From Gorsachius magnificus (taxonomy: Eukaryota > Chordata > Aves > Pelecaniformes > Ardeidae), in assembly GCA_034008185.1 (NCBI GenBank), contig CM067095.1, positions 662,110 through 726,109 of the forward strand: DNA of 64,000 bases, in the 5' to 3' direction. Each line of letters starts with the position of its first letter. The stretch's first letter is position 1. Made by a program: the position numbers and the translations under genes. A model generated the notes under the pieces. The model saw nothing but the letters and a program-made list of their open reading frames with translations. It searched no databases and was not told the origin of the DNA. Shown piece after piece: positions 37,290-47,571 of the stretch.

Positions 37290-37790
37290 GATTTGTAAAC
37301 CCGACCGCTGCTGGTGTCGATGATCGAGCGCCGCTGCCGGCACCTCGGAGGGAGCTGGGGCACGGGGCAGGGCAGGCTGGTGGGGGCTCGACGCCCTCGC
37401 CGTGCGATCGTGGGGTGGCCCTGTGTGCGTGGGGACGGCCGGGGCGCGGGGCCGCTTCTGCCTCTGTCCCTGCCCGCGCGCCCACGCGGGGCTGGCGGCG
37501 GTGCGATCCTGCTCTGCGCTGAGCTCCCTAAAAGCCCGCAGCTGCGGGAGGGCTGTTGCTGCCTTGCTGCGGGAGGAGCGAAGCGAAACCTCCCCGGGGA
37601 CGAGGGCGGGCAGCCTGCGAGATTACAGCATCCTCCGAAAATGCGCCTGCGCGCTCCGGGACCGGCGCCAGCGGCTGCACAGCAGCGGGCGCAGGGCTGG
37701 ACCCTCCACGCCAGCACAGTCCGTGCTTCCCAGGGGCCCGGGTTTGGCCTCGGGGTGCCGCGTGCCCGGGCAGGGTGGGATAACACCGCT
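37290..37790. promoter_or_regulatory. CpG-island-like block
   Basis: Continuous CpG-dense sequence of about 0.5 kb (GGCGCGGGGCCGC, CCCGCGCGCCCACGCGGGGC, CCGGCGCCAGCGGC). It contains TGCGCCTGCGCG at 37642-37653, a near match to the NRF1 promoter motif. No TATA box or recognisable first exon was seen, so strand and transcript are unassigned. It could be an unannotated promoter or merely a GC-rich peak. Confidence 0.5.
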
Positions 37791-38090
37791 CAGCCGGTTG
37801 CGTGTTGGAGATCAGCTCCTTTCCGACTCCTGCATCGCACGGCCTGGGGTTTATGAAGCTCGTTTATAGCCACGGTCCGGTCTCCGCACCGACCTGTCCA
37901 GCCCTGCCAGGGTTGCCTTGACCGGCTCTCCACCTGCGTTGGGAAATGATGCCCAAAGCTCCGTCCGATGGTCCGGGAGCTCTGCAAAGGCCCTGGACAT
38001 GCTTGGGCATGGGCATGGGCACCCGTGGGCAGAGCACAGTCCCCAGGTGAGCCCCGGGGTGGCCCCAGGGGTGTGAAACAGGGGACGGAC
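37791..38090. other. Non-coding single-copy sequence
   Basis: No gene or mobile element recognised. There is a short repeat of GGGCAT near 38006-38025. Confidence 0.5.
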
Positions 38091-38275
38091 GCTCAGCTCC
38101 TGCCCTGGGGACACACAGATCCTGCCCCGGGGACGCTCAGCTCCTGCCCTGGGGACACACAGCTCCTGCCCCAGGGACGCTCAGCTCCTGCCCCGGGGAT
38201 GCTCAGCTCCTGCCCTGGGGACACACAGCTCCTGCCCCAGGGACGCTCAGCTCCTGCCCGGGGACCACAGCTCCC
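38091..38275. repeat. 22-bp minisatellite, about 8 copies
   Basis: The unit alternates between two variants, one starting GCTCAGCTCCTGCCC and one starting ACACAGCTCCTGCCC, both ending in GGGGAC or GGGAC. The alternation points to amplification of a 44-bp dimer. Confidence 0.95.
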
Positions 38276-41165
38276 CCCGGGCTGTGCCTGGTGGCTCCCT
38301 GTCCCCATGGGGCCGCCCCAGCCTCAGTGGGGAGCACAGGGAGCCCGGGGGGCCCGGGGATTGGGGTGGCCACAGCCCCCCCCCAGCGCTCCCCTGTGTG
38401 TGGTGACACCCGGACAAATGAGACATCTCCCCACGCACGCTCAGCACCTGACCACAGAGTACATGAACGCAAAAAGAGAAAGAGGAAGGGGAGGGCATGA
38501 GCGGGAGCGGCGCGGCGGCGCAGATGGCTCTATACATCACGCGACAGACACTATTTGTACTCTATCATGGGCATGTCATAGCGCTTATCTCCCCGGCCCT
38601 GCCGAGGTGCATGCCGAGCGGTGAGACGGAGCGGACTTGCCTCCTAATTAAACATCAAGGGCATGACGGATGAGCCCCGCGCGGGGCGTGGGTTGGGCAC
38701 TGGCGCAGGCAGTGCCGCTGGCCCTGGGGGGTGCCAGCCCCCTGTGCCACCCCTGGTGGGGCCCAGGAGGCGTTGGGCAGGGTCCCGCTGGACCCTCTCC
38801 CTGTCGTACCCATGGAGCGAGGGGAGAGCCTTGGTGCTGAGCCTGGGCACGGGGGGCTGGGGGGACTGCGCTTGTATCGTCCTTGGAAGATGCCCGTCCA
38901 TCCGTCCATCCGTCCATCCCTTGGCCTGCAAACAGCCCAGGGCAGCTTCCGCGGCCGAGACATCCCCACGAGGGCGGACGAGAGGGGTCTGGCCCAGCCC
39001 CTGCCCAGTGGGAGCCCAGCGCCGCCCTGGGGCTGCCCACCCTGCCCTGGCGGCAGCAGCCAGGGGCTCTTCCCATGCTGACAGACTGGGGGGGGGGAGG
39101 CACTAAGTTAAATTCTAAAGCTTTTGCTTGGCATTTGTGCAGTTCAATAAACAGTCCTAAAGTCCTTTTCTCCAGCAAGATTTCTGCCAGGTGCCTCCAT
39201 GCATGACATTGCACGGTGGAAGGCAGGGGTGAGCACAGGATGCATTTTGTTTGCTTCAGATTATTTTCAATATTACCATGCCAGTGCCAGGCTACTGGAA
39301 CGATTATGGCTGCAGAGGGAACGACTGCACAGTGCAATTCTTCAGTCAAGCTCACAGTTGCATTTTATCACTGTTCCTGTTACGGACGTGTTAGAGCTTT
39401 CATTTTTCCCTCCAAAGCCCCATCTCCGTGGAGGTCATCAAACAATTAATTTTTAAGCACATTTAGGACAAAAAGGCACCGAAGGCGTGGAGCAAAACAC
39501 CACGTGCCCGTGCCAGTCTGGAGGGGAGCATGCTTCAGCAGGCGGCGCGGGGCTGGGCCCCACATCGCGTTATCACCATGGGTCAAGCGCTCCCAGCAGC
39601 CGGCCGCGGCGCTCGGCGGGCTCTGCCCACCAACCCCAGCCCACCCCACCAGCAGTCGTGGCCAGCACAGAATTCGCCCTCAGGGCCGCGGAGGCTGGAA
39701 GAGCCCGCGGGAGGAGCGCGGAAAGGAGCTTTGCTCTGCGCTGCGGGGGGCACGAGCTGCCCCTCCGTTACCTCTGCAAGCGCAGGGAATCGCTGTCGGC
39801 GGTGCCGGGCAAGCAGCCCTGCGCCTTGCACAGCGCCTGATGTGCAGCTCATGCCTTTCATAGCCCGTCCGCGGTATTTGGTGGCCTTTTTATGCGTGCA
39901 CGCACCGGAACTGGGTGGCCACATGCGTGTTGGAAGCAATGTTTGAACTTCAGCAGCACCCGGGGCTCGGCTTCACTGCGTTAGAGCGGACCAGAACAAA
40001 ACAGTCCGGCTGCGTGCAAAGATTTCCTTGGCCCTCCCTGGGTGCTGAGCAGCATCCTGGGGGGAAAGGAGTGTGTGGTTGGTACTGAAAAAAAAGCCAG
40101 ATGCGTAAGAGAATTGGTCTGGTGAGGGTGGGATCACTCCTGGCAGGGGGTCCTGCCTGTGTCCGTGCGTCCCTTCCAGCCCTCATCAGCCTCGGCTGTG
40201 CGGGGCCTGTGCTGCATCCATCTGCATTTTTTCTCATGATGAAAGTCGCCCCTGACGCTGAGCAGAGGAGGTGCGAGGATTTACACTTGTTTTCAAAACA
40301 CGAGATGGCATGGCTGGTGACGGGGGCCTTCGGGGAAGGTTTCCTTTGGCCGGCCAACACGAGGGTTCTCCCACTCTGCAGCTTTGTGGGAACCCCACCC
40401 CAAATCCTGCTGGGAAGGGAGCGCTCAGGCTGCTGCGGGCTGTCCCGCGTGCGCGGGGGGCGCGGGGAAGGGGCCCCCGCTCTGCTGGGCAGGGCAGAGC
40501 CCAGGGGCAGGGGGACGCGGCCGAAGCGTGGCCCCTGCAGGGCTGCTGGGGCACCACGGCACAGCCGGCAGCCAGAGCCCCCCGGGGGTGGTGCGGGGCT
40601 GTGCCAGGGCTTCCCTCGCGGGGCAGCGGCAGGTACGGGTGATGCCCCCGTTCCTGCGGGAAGGCGGGGGGTGCCCCCACTGCAGGGCACCCAGGGAGCC
40701 CCCCTGCACCGCAGCTCTGTGCCTCCCCGAGGGCAAATGACCCGCTCGGGGCTGGGGGCCATCCCCGGCGTCAGGGAACGCCGGCAGTCGCTCTGAGAGA
40801 CGGCCACCACCAATGACCAGTGTAGACGTTAGGGGGTTTATCATTCCCAGCCTTTGGAGTGGTTTTCAATTGGGACCCAGTGTTTATTCAGGGAGATCCT
40901 TGCTGCTGCGACCTTCCTGAACTGCCACATTCCTTTTAATTATGATTGGCAGCTCATGGAAATTCGGGCCCTTGATTGGCAGCTGAAGTAACTTTCTTCC
41001 TTCCCACAATTCTTCAGGTTCCTTCCCATCAATAGACATAATGTTGGCTACTTTTCTGGGATAAATAGCAACCTTTGCCCCCCTCCTTTATTTGGCAAAT
41101 GCTCAACACTTCATTCTTTTCAGAAAGCCCCTTGGAATGCAGCTGAGAAGGGCCTCAGCCGTGCT
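38276..41165. other. Non-coding sequence with AT-rich islands
   Basis: No gene recognised. A (TCCG/TCCA)n tetramer run lies at 38896-38920. 39100-39460 and 40850-41110 are AT-rich and repeat-free; the second contains a duplicated TGATTGGCAGCT word (about 40945 and 40974). 39540-39840 and 40420-40700 are GC-rich with compositional frames. Confidence 0.45.
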
Positions 41166-41264
41166 GCCCTTCTCCTCCTCCTCCTCCTCCTCCTCCTCCT
41201 CCTTCCCTTCTCCTCCACCTCCTCCATCTCCTCCTCCTCCTCCTCCTCCTCCTCCTCCCACCCG
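41166..41264. repeat. (CTC)n polypyrimidine tract
   Basis: About 95 bases that are almost pure pyrimidine on the plus strand: two (CTC)n blocks of roughly 35 and 38 bases separated by a short imperfect segment. On the minus strand it reads as (GAG)n. It is the longest homopurine/homopyrimidine stretch in the window. Confidence 0.95.
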
Positions 41265-41890
41265 CCTCTGCTCAGCGCCCGGCTGGGGGGGGACTTTTGT
41301 GCAAGAGCAAACAAAGGCTCGTTGGCAACACTTCTGGATTTCATTTAAAAACACATTTGTCACTCTGGAATAAAATAAACTCATTTTTCTGCTTCTTTTT
41401 TTTTTTTCTTTTTTGCTTAACTCCTCCCCCTCAGGTTTCCCTGCAAGCAGCTCTGATGCTGGGATTGCTGGACAAAGATTTGCAAAGGGCAAATGAAAGC
41501 GCGCCCTTGCTCCGGGGCTGCTTGGCTTCCTCCCCCTCCTGCTGCGATGCGGATCAGCTCCCGCAGCGGTGCTGTTAGCACGCGGGCCTGTCCTGCCCCC
41601 CGGGACGGGCTCGTCCCCCCCTGCGCCCCCCAGGACCCCGGGCTGTTCCTTTCACCCCGCCGAGGCGGTTGCTGAGCTCAGCCAGCGCCCGGGAACCCAC
41701 AACCAGCTCTTCAGACACCATCCCAGCACCGCCGGAGTGGTGCCGAAGCTCAGACCGCAGCCGAAACCTGGTTTGGCTCAGAGGGTGTAAATGCCGTCGG
41801 TCTGCAAGGAGAGCACGGCCGCTTTGGAGCACGGGACTTGTGCTCGGCGGTTGGGGAAGTGTCCTTGAGGAAGGGCTGTCCCAGTCCCTG
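41265..41890. other. Non-coding sequence with a T tract and acceptor-like site
   Basis: No gene recognised. A T tract at 41396-41414 leads into CTCCTCCCCCTCAG ending at 41434, an excellent 3' splice-site consensus. No credible donor follows, so no exon is called. Confidence 0.5.
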
Positions 41891-42546
41891 GGGTGTCCCC
41901 TCTCCAGGCAGGGCATCCCCTCTCAGACCAGGGTGTCCCCTCTCCGAGCGCGGTCCCCTTCGGGTGCGTGTCCCCTCTCCGAGGTCCCAGTCCCTGGGGT
42001 GTCCCATCTCCAAGCAGGGCATCCCCTCTCCAAGCAGGGTGTCCCTGTGTCCCCTCTCTGATCAGGGTGTCCCCTCTCCGGGCAGGGTGTCCCCTCTCCA
42101 GGCAGGGCGTCCCCTCTCCGAGCAGGGCGTCCCCTCTCCAAGCAGGGTGTCCCTGTGTCCCCTCTCTGAGCAGGGTGTCCCCTCTCCGGGCAGGGTGTCC
42201 CCTCTCCAAGCAGGGCATCCCCTCTCCAAGCAGGGTGTCCCTGTGTCCCCTCTCCGGGCAGGTTGTCCCTCTCCGGGCAGGGTGTCCCCTCTCCGAGCAG
42301 GGGTCCCCTCTCCGGCAGGGTGTCCCCTCTCGAGCAGGGGTCCCCTCTCCGCAGGGTGTCCCGTGTCCCCTCTCGAGCAGGGTGTCCCCTCTCTGAGCAG
42401 GGTGTCCCCTCTCCGGGCAGGGTGTCCCCTCTCCAAGCAGGGCATCCCCTCTCCAAGCAGGGTGTCCCCCTCTCGGAGCTGCGTGTCCCCTCTCGGAGCT
42501 GCGTGTCCCCTCTCCGAGCTGCACGTCCCCTCTCTGAGCAGGGCAT
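41891..42546. repeat. 20-bp minisatellite, about 33 copies
   Basis: The unit is CCCCTCTCCGAGCAGGGTGT, with variants in the AGCAGGG part (GGGCAGGG, CAGGCAGGG, AAGCAGGG) and at the end (GGTGT, GGCAT, GGCGT). A larger block including the insertion TCCCTGTG recurs, indicating a higher-order unit. Toward the right end the copies degenerate into GGAGCTGCGTGT. No stop codon falls in any phase, so frames of about 260 codons are open on both strands; they are not genes. Confidence 0.97.
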
Positions 42547-45170
42547 TCGCCGGTGGGCACGGAGCAGGGCACCGGGCAGGGCAGGGCTCGCCACCACTCG
42601 CTCTGCGCTTCAGGAATTAAGTGAAACTCAGCCTCAGCTCCTAAGAGCTGCTTGTGCTGAACAATAGGCAGTTAGGAAAGGATTTGAAAAATGATGAAGA
42701 GAATACTTGAAGGTTGTATTTTAAAAGGAATGAAGAGGCTCCCGAGCTGCAGAAATTGCTTGTGTGCACAATACAGATATTCACCCTCCTCTGCCAGCCC
42801 CAAACTGGAGAGTGTTTTAAAGAGAGATGACAGGCTTCGACGCTCTCTGGGTTTCTCAAGAGCAGGGTGGATGAGGGCACAATTAGCAAAATACCGTATC
42901 ATTTGCATTTTCAGGGATACTTGAAGGATTCTCACTCTCTGCTGGAGGGAAAGGGCAAATGGGAGGGAAGGCGTCCAGCATTGCTGGGACCCAGCAGCCA
43001 CGGTCCAAGGTCCAAGGTCCGTGGTTCTGTCCCCCGGGGGTGAAGGCACTCGCCTCCTTTCCATGACCCCGAGCGTTCGGGAGGGCAGCTCGGTGCGGCC
43101 GGGCTCCGTGACGTGCCCCCGCGCAGGCAGCTCAGCTCAGCGCGTGGCACGGCCGCGGGCAGCCCGGGCTCTGGGGACAGGGGTGCTGCTGCTCCTGGGG
43201 ACCTCAGCAACCTCAGAGTTCATAATCAAGGTTTTTCTGGGTTTGTTTTGTATTGCAAAATAAGAGACAGTTAACGAGCTTTCCTCTTCTGGAAAAACTC
43301 TCCTTTTTGGAAATGTAAGGCGTGTTTTACGGCACAGAGCGGAAACTTTACAGCCAGATGCCGCTTCCTTACAAGACAGGCACAACTTCGTGCCATCCCC
43401 AAAAATCTCCTCCTTTACAAGGTCGCTATAGATGTTTTCTGGTGAACATGCATTTGTCAGACTTTTGGTTAACTGCTGAGCATCTGGGTTGAGTCTCTCT
43501 CTTAATTCTGCAGTTCAGGTCATTATAAAAAGTCCATTTTCAGCTCTGTCCTTCAGGGTGGGCTGGTGAACCTGCAGATTTCCAGGGCCACCTCTGCTGG
43601 ATGCCCGTGCTGCTGAGGCTCGGATGACCTTGAGATGATGAAGCAGGCAGGGCTGAAGGGCTGCGGGCGGCTTTGGGGCTGTGTGGGTGTTTGCAGGGCT
43701 TTGGGCTCTCGGTCCTGGGGGTGCTGGGGGCACCAGGTGCTTGCTCTTGCCACATCCCCTTCACCATGGGCAGACCCTCCATGCTTAAATGCACCAGAGA
43801 GGAAAAACAACAGAGCAGATGGGGGGCTCGATGAGTTATTAATGGAAATACCTCTTCCCCTGTTGTTATTTGCAGCTTGTGGCAACTGTGCAGAACCGCA
43901 GAGATGGGAGCCAAAAAGGGTCTCTTGCGTAATCCCGCCTGCTTCCCTCCAGCGCAGGACTGTGCGCTCCGTCCGGACCCCCAGCTGCAAACAGAAACAG
44001 CCCCAGCTGCTGCTGGCCGGGGCCTGGGGTTGGCGGCATACCCACCCCGGGTTGGGAAGCCCCTGGCGTCCAGTGCCCGGCTGCAGGGGCCGCTGGCTGG
44101 GGGCTCACCCATGCCCACCCCCGAGGTTTACAACACAACGCAATGAACTGCGCTAACGGATGGCAGCCAAGCGGGAGGCGATCGGGGACTTTGGTTTCCT
44201 ATGGCAAATAACCATTTTCTGCATGTTTGCAATGAGCTGCTCTCAGGTTAATGATGCCCAGCAGAGCCAGCGAGGGCTGGGCCGAGCCACGGCACGTTTG
44301 GCTGTTCCCCGTTTGCACATGTCAGCGTCCCCCGCATCCCCCGTGTTTCGCACGGCCGCATTCACCCAGCTCGGCAGCGCGGCGGCAGCGGCGGTGGGTG
44401 CTCTCCCATGCTCGGCTGGGCAGGGCTTGCCCCCCCTTCCCCACTGCTTTCCTTCCCTCTCCAGCTCCCGCTCCTGCTCAAATCACTGCTTTCCCCTCCT
44501 GCTGGCACGGGAGCAGCCACGGTCACAGCCTGTGCTGCCCTCGCCCTGCACAAGGATGAGGAAAGCCAGGAGCGATGTGCTGCGTGCAAGGAGGGCGTCC
44601 GGGGCCCCGTGGCCACGCTGGATCCGCGACGCTGGCACCTCCTGCAGCCCCTCGGGGACCGGCGGCTTTGTGGACCCAGCCGTGTTTCTCACGAGCCTGT
44701 CTCTCACCGTCAGTTGTGAGCTCTGTCCAAGGTTTTCCATGGCTGGGGAGGTCTGCAAGAGCCTTCGCCTGTGCCTGCCCTCCCCTGCGGGTGACAGGGG
44801 AGCCGCGGGCAGGGACAGGACAGCCATCCCCGCGCAGGAGCCCTGTGCCGTGGAACGTGGAGGAATGTCATCGTTCCCACCCTTCTGTCAGATTTGGTTG
44901 AAATCTGCCAGGAGATTAAAAAGTTATTGCTGCAGACGTGTAGCCAGATACAGACAGGCATGGACAGCCCGTCCACATGCAATGCATTTCATTAGGACAC
45001 TGAGCTAAAACCGTGCTGGAGCTTATCTTCCTCCCCCCATAGCCCTGGTGTCGCTCCCCCGTTTCATGTCTGCGCTCACTGGACAGACTGGTTTGAATAA
45101 ACTGTAATTGCCTCCAAATATTTTCTAAATTCTTCCCGGTACAGCTCGTGCCCATGTGTGCGGAGCAGCC
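42547..45170. other. Non-coding sequence with an AT-rich island
   Basis: No gene recognised. 42650-42930 is AT-rich with a perfect octamer ATTTGCAT at 42901-42908. 43040-43180 is CpG-rich. 43200-43520 is moderately AT-rich. The rest is GC-rich with compositional frames, including a 282-codon plus frame at 44160-45008 without a recognisable domain. Confidence 0.45.
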
Positions 45171-45319
45171 AGCTCTGCTGGGCTCAGCTCTGCCGGGCTC
45201 AGCTCTGCCGGGCGCAGCTCTGCCGGGCTCAGCTCTGCCATGCTCAGCTCTGCCAGGCTCAGCTCTGCCGGGCTCAGCTCTGCCGGGCTCAGCTCTGCCG
45301 GGCTCCGCTCTGCTGGGGC
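45171..45319. repeat. 15-bp minisatellite, about 10 copies
   Basis: The unit is GCTCAGCTCTGCCGG with variants CCATG, CCAGG and CTGGG. The period is a multiple of three, so all frames read through, giving five-residue repeats on either strand. The array ends about 45 bp before a CR1 fragment. Confidence 0.95.
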
Positions 45320-45362
45320 CAGAGGCTTCCTAACGAGTGAATGTGCTGAAGGGGAGCGGTGC

Positions 45363-45640
45363 AAGGAGCAGAACCAAGGATGGGCAACAGAGGAGGGATG
45401 TGACCATTGCTCGGGTCCTTAGGGACGAACCCAAGAAGGTGAAAGCCCACGTGGAGCTAAGGGCAGCGAGGGACATTGGAGGTAACCACAGGCTTTGGGT
45501 GGCTCTGCTGGTGGCCAGGAGACCCCAGAGAAGCCATGAGCCTGTCAGGGTACAGGAGACACGGTGTGGTGATGGAAAGTGCAGAAAAGGCAGAACAGTT
45601 GATGATTTTGGGGGTCATTCTGCACATACGATCTGGTTTT
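45363..45640 (+). pseudogene. CR1 LINE ORF2 internal fragment, decayed
   Basis: Translated in sense orientation, this matches the part of CR1 ORF2 between endonuclease and reverse transcriptase. The order of conserved words is right, but they sit in three different frames: QGWATEEG near 45375, then KVKAHVELRAARDIGGN near 45436-45486, then ESAEKAEQL near 45577. At least two frameshifts therefore separate them. In intact CR1 the corresponding stretch runs from a Trp-Glu-x-Tyr region through a Lys-Ala-x-x-x-Leu-Glu-Leu-x-x-Ala-Arg-Asp segment to an Ala-Glu-Lys-Ala-Glu segment. Neither the endonuclease nor the catalytic reverse-transcriptase motif is present. It is an old, non-functional copy. 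Confidence 0.8.
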
Positions 45641-47347
45641 GGAGCGGGACAGGGAGGCTGGATCTGTGGCGGGATGGGTTCGTGCCTTGTCCCCTAACAC
45701 AAGTGACGGCCGGTGTCCTGCCCCTCACAGCCTCCTTGGGTCACCAGGGACTGCTTCCAGCTGCAGCTTCCCCTTTTTCACACCCTGGCGGTTCCTCTGC
45801 TCATGGGCTAAGTCACCCCCTCTGTCCTCTTCCTGCGCGGCCGTCGCAGCTGGGCTCCCCTCCCGCGCGGCGATGGTGCTTTCAGGATGTGGTTTCTCCG
45901 GAAACGTGGGAGCATCCCAACGGCCGGAGGCGGCTGGTGCTCTCCGGTGCCAGCTGCGCGTCCGCAGAGCCAGCCCCGGGGAAGGGCGCACACTGCAGTG
46001 GGCAGGGGGACACCCTGCCACCACCATCCCACCCCCCCTCCTTGCCACAGCCCCCGCGGCTCAGGGATGCTGGTGCTGAGCTTGTTGGTTCTCTGCTGGC
46101 TCATGACTCAAGCCAGCTCCCACCTGGATCCTTCCCTGGCTCAGTTTTCTGCCACGTTAGTGGGTGGCGGTGATTCCTGGAGAAGTCCAGGCGGGACCAG
46201 AGGTGATGCCATCAGCCCTGGGAGCAGGGGGACGCCCCCACCAGCAGCAGGGACCCCTGGGCTTGGCTCAGCTCTGTGTGGCACGGCACGGGTACCAGGG
46301 GACGAGCGGGTGGGCTGGACTGATGATGGGGAGCAAGGAGAGGGCCCGGCAGGAGAGGAAGCGAGAGCGGGCAGCCCAGCGTGGCAAGACCCGGAGCCAT
46401 CGCCTGGCGCTGCGGCATGCCCTCGGGAGGCTGTCACCAGTGGGTTGCTCCTCAAATTGTTTTTTTTTTTTAATCAGAAAGGAAATTGCATGAATGTCTC
46501 CTAACGCCGTGGTAAGGCTGGGATGTATCCAGATTTGTGCTGTGCAAAGGGCTGGGCAGAGGGCGGCGGATCAGACCGTGCAGGCGCTGGGGTCATGGGG
46601 TCTCAGCAGAATAAACACGAAGATGCACAGAGCCACTGCCTCAGCACCCAGCCGCCGGGGCTGCTCTGGTGCAGCTCACTGGAGAAAGAATACGCTGGTC
46701 CCACGGGGAACCAGTGCAGGCTGCGAAGGGCTGGTGTCAGCCAGGAGAAGGGGCTGCTGGTACTCGGGGAATGAAAGAATTCCCTTGCAAAGAGGCAGAG
46801 GCCAAAAGGAGCAGAGGTGGCGTTGGCCCGTGGCGGTCCCCGTGCACATGAGGGGGACAGGGCAAGGCTGCACCGGGGAAAAGGCTTGGAAAAGTGGAGG
46901 AGGAAGAGGAGGGCTTGTGTTTTGGCACTGGCCAGCGTTCCTAGCCGTGGCTGTGCTCCCGCTGTACTTAACATGGAGCTAAACCCACTCCTTACCCCAG
47001 AAAGCTCGTTAGCAGAGCTGGGTCGCAGCAGACGGATACAGATGGATGGGGAGAGGAGGAAACAGCCAGGCGATACCAGCAGCGCGATGTGCGCCCGCTA
47101 AAGCGCAGAGGCAGCCTCGTTTCGGAGGCCATGGAGAATTCTGAGCAACATTTCGGTTCCTTCGGGATGCTCACAGGTGGTTCGTCTGAAGCATGACAGC
47201 CAGCGGGAGACAACACTTGTTTGGAAACCCAGCAAATGCTTGGTGAGGAAAGGAGCACCCGGCCCTCCCCGGTCCTGCGCGAGCAACGTGCTCACCCCAG
47301 CACGAGCAGGGCCCGAGTGGGCTCTGGCCAAGAGCTGAGCAGCGCCG
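45641..47347. other. Non-coding single-copy sequence
   Basis: No gene recognised. Compositional frames of 100-205 codons occur in several phases. A run of T lies at 46460-46472. No further CR1 was identified after the ORF2 fragment. Confidence 0.5.
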
Positions 47348-47571
47348 CCCCGTCCCGTCCCGTCCCATCCTGTCCTGTCCCATCCTGTCCCATCCCATCC
47401 CGTACTGTCCAATCCTGCCCCATCCCCTCCCATCCCATCCTGTCCCATCCTGTCCCTCCCATCCCGCCCATCCCATCCCGTCCGTCCTGTCCCATCCCGT
47501 CCCTCCCGTCCTGTCCCATCCCATCCCATCCCATCCCGTCCCATCCCATCCCATCCCATCCCGTCCCATCC
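47348..47571. repeat. (CCCAT/CCCGT)n pentanucleotide array, about 45 copies
   Basis: Tandem pentamers CCCAT, CCCGT, CCTGT and CCTCC-type variants over about 224 bp, with occasional 1-base indels that shift the phase. The minus strand reads as GGGAT/GGGAC repeats. It is a pentanucleotide microsatellite with moderate interruption. Confidence 0.97.

Noticed and set aside
41396..41434. Excellent 3' splice acceptor at 41434 as evidence of an exon
   Set aside because: No acceptable donor in the following 300 bp and no recognisable peptide; pyrimidine-rich simple sequence here makes chance acceptors likely.
41778..42620. Long repetitive proteins of about 260 residues on both strands
   Set aside because: They are translations of the 20-bp minisatellite, open in every phase because the unit contains no stop codon.
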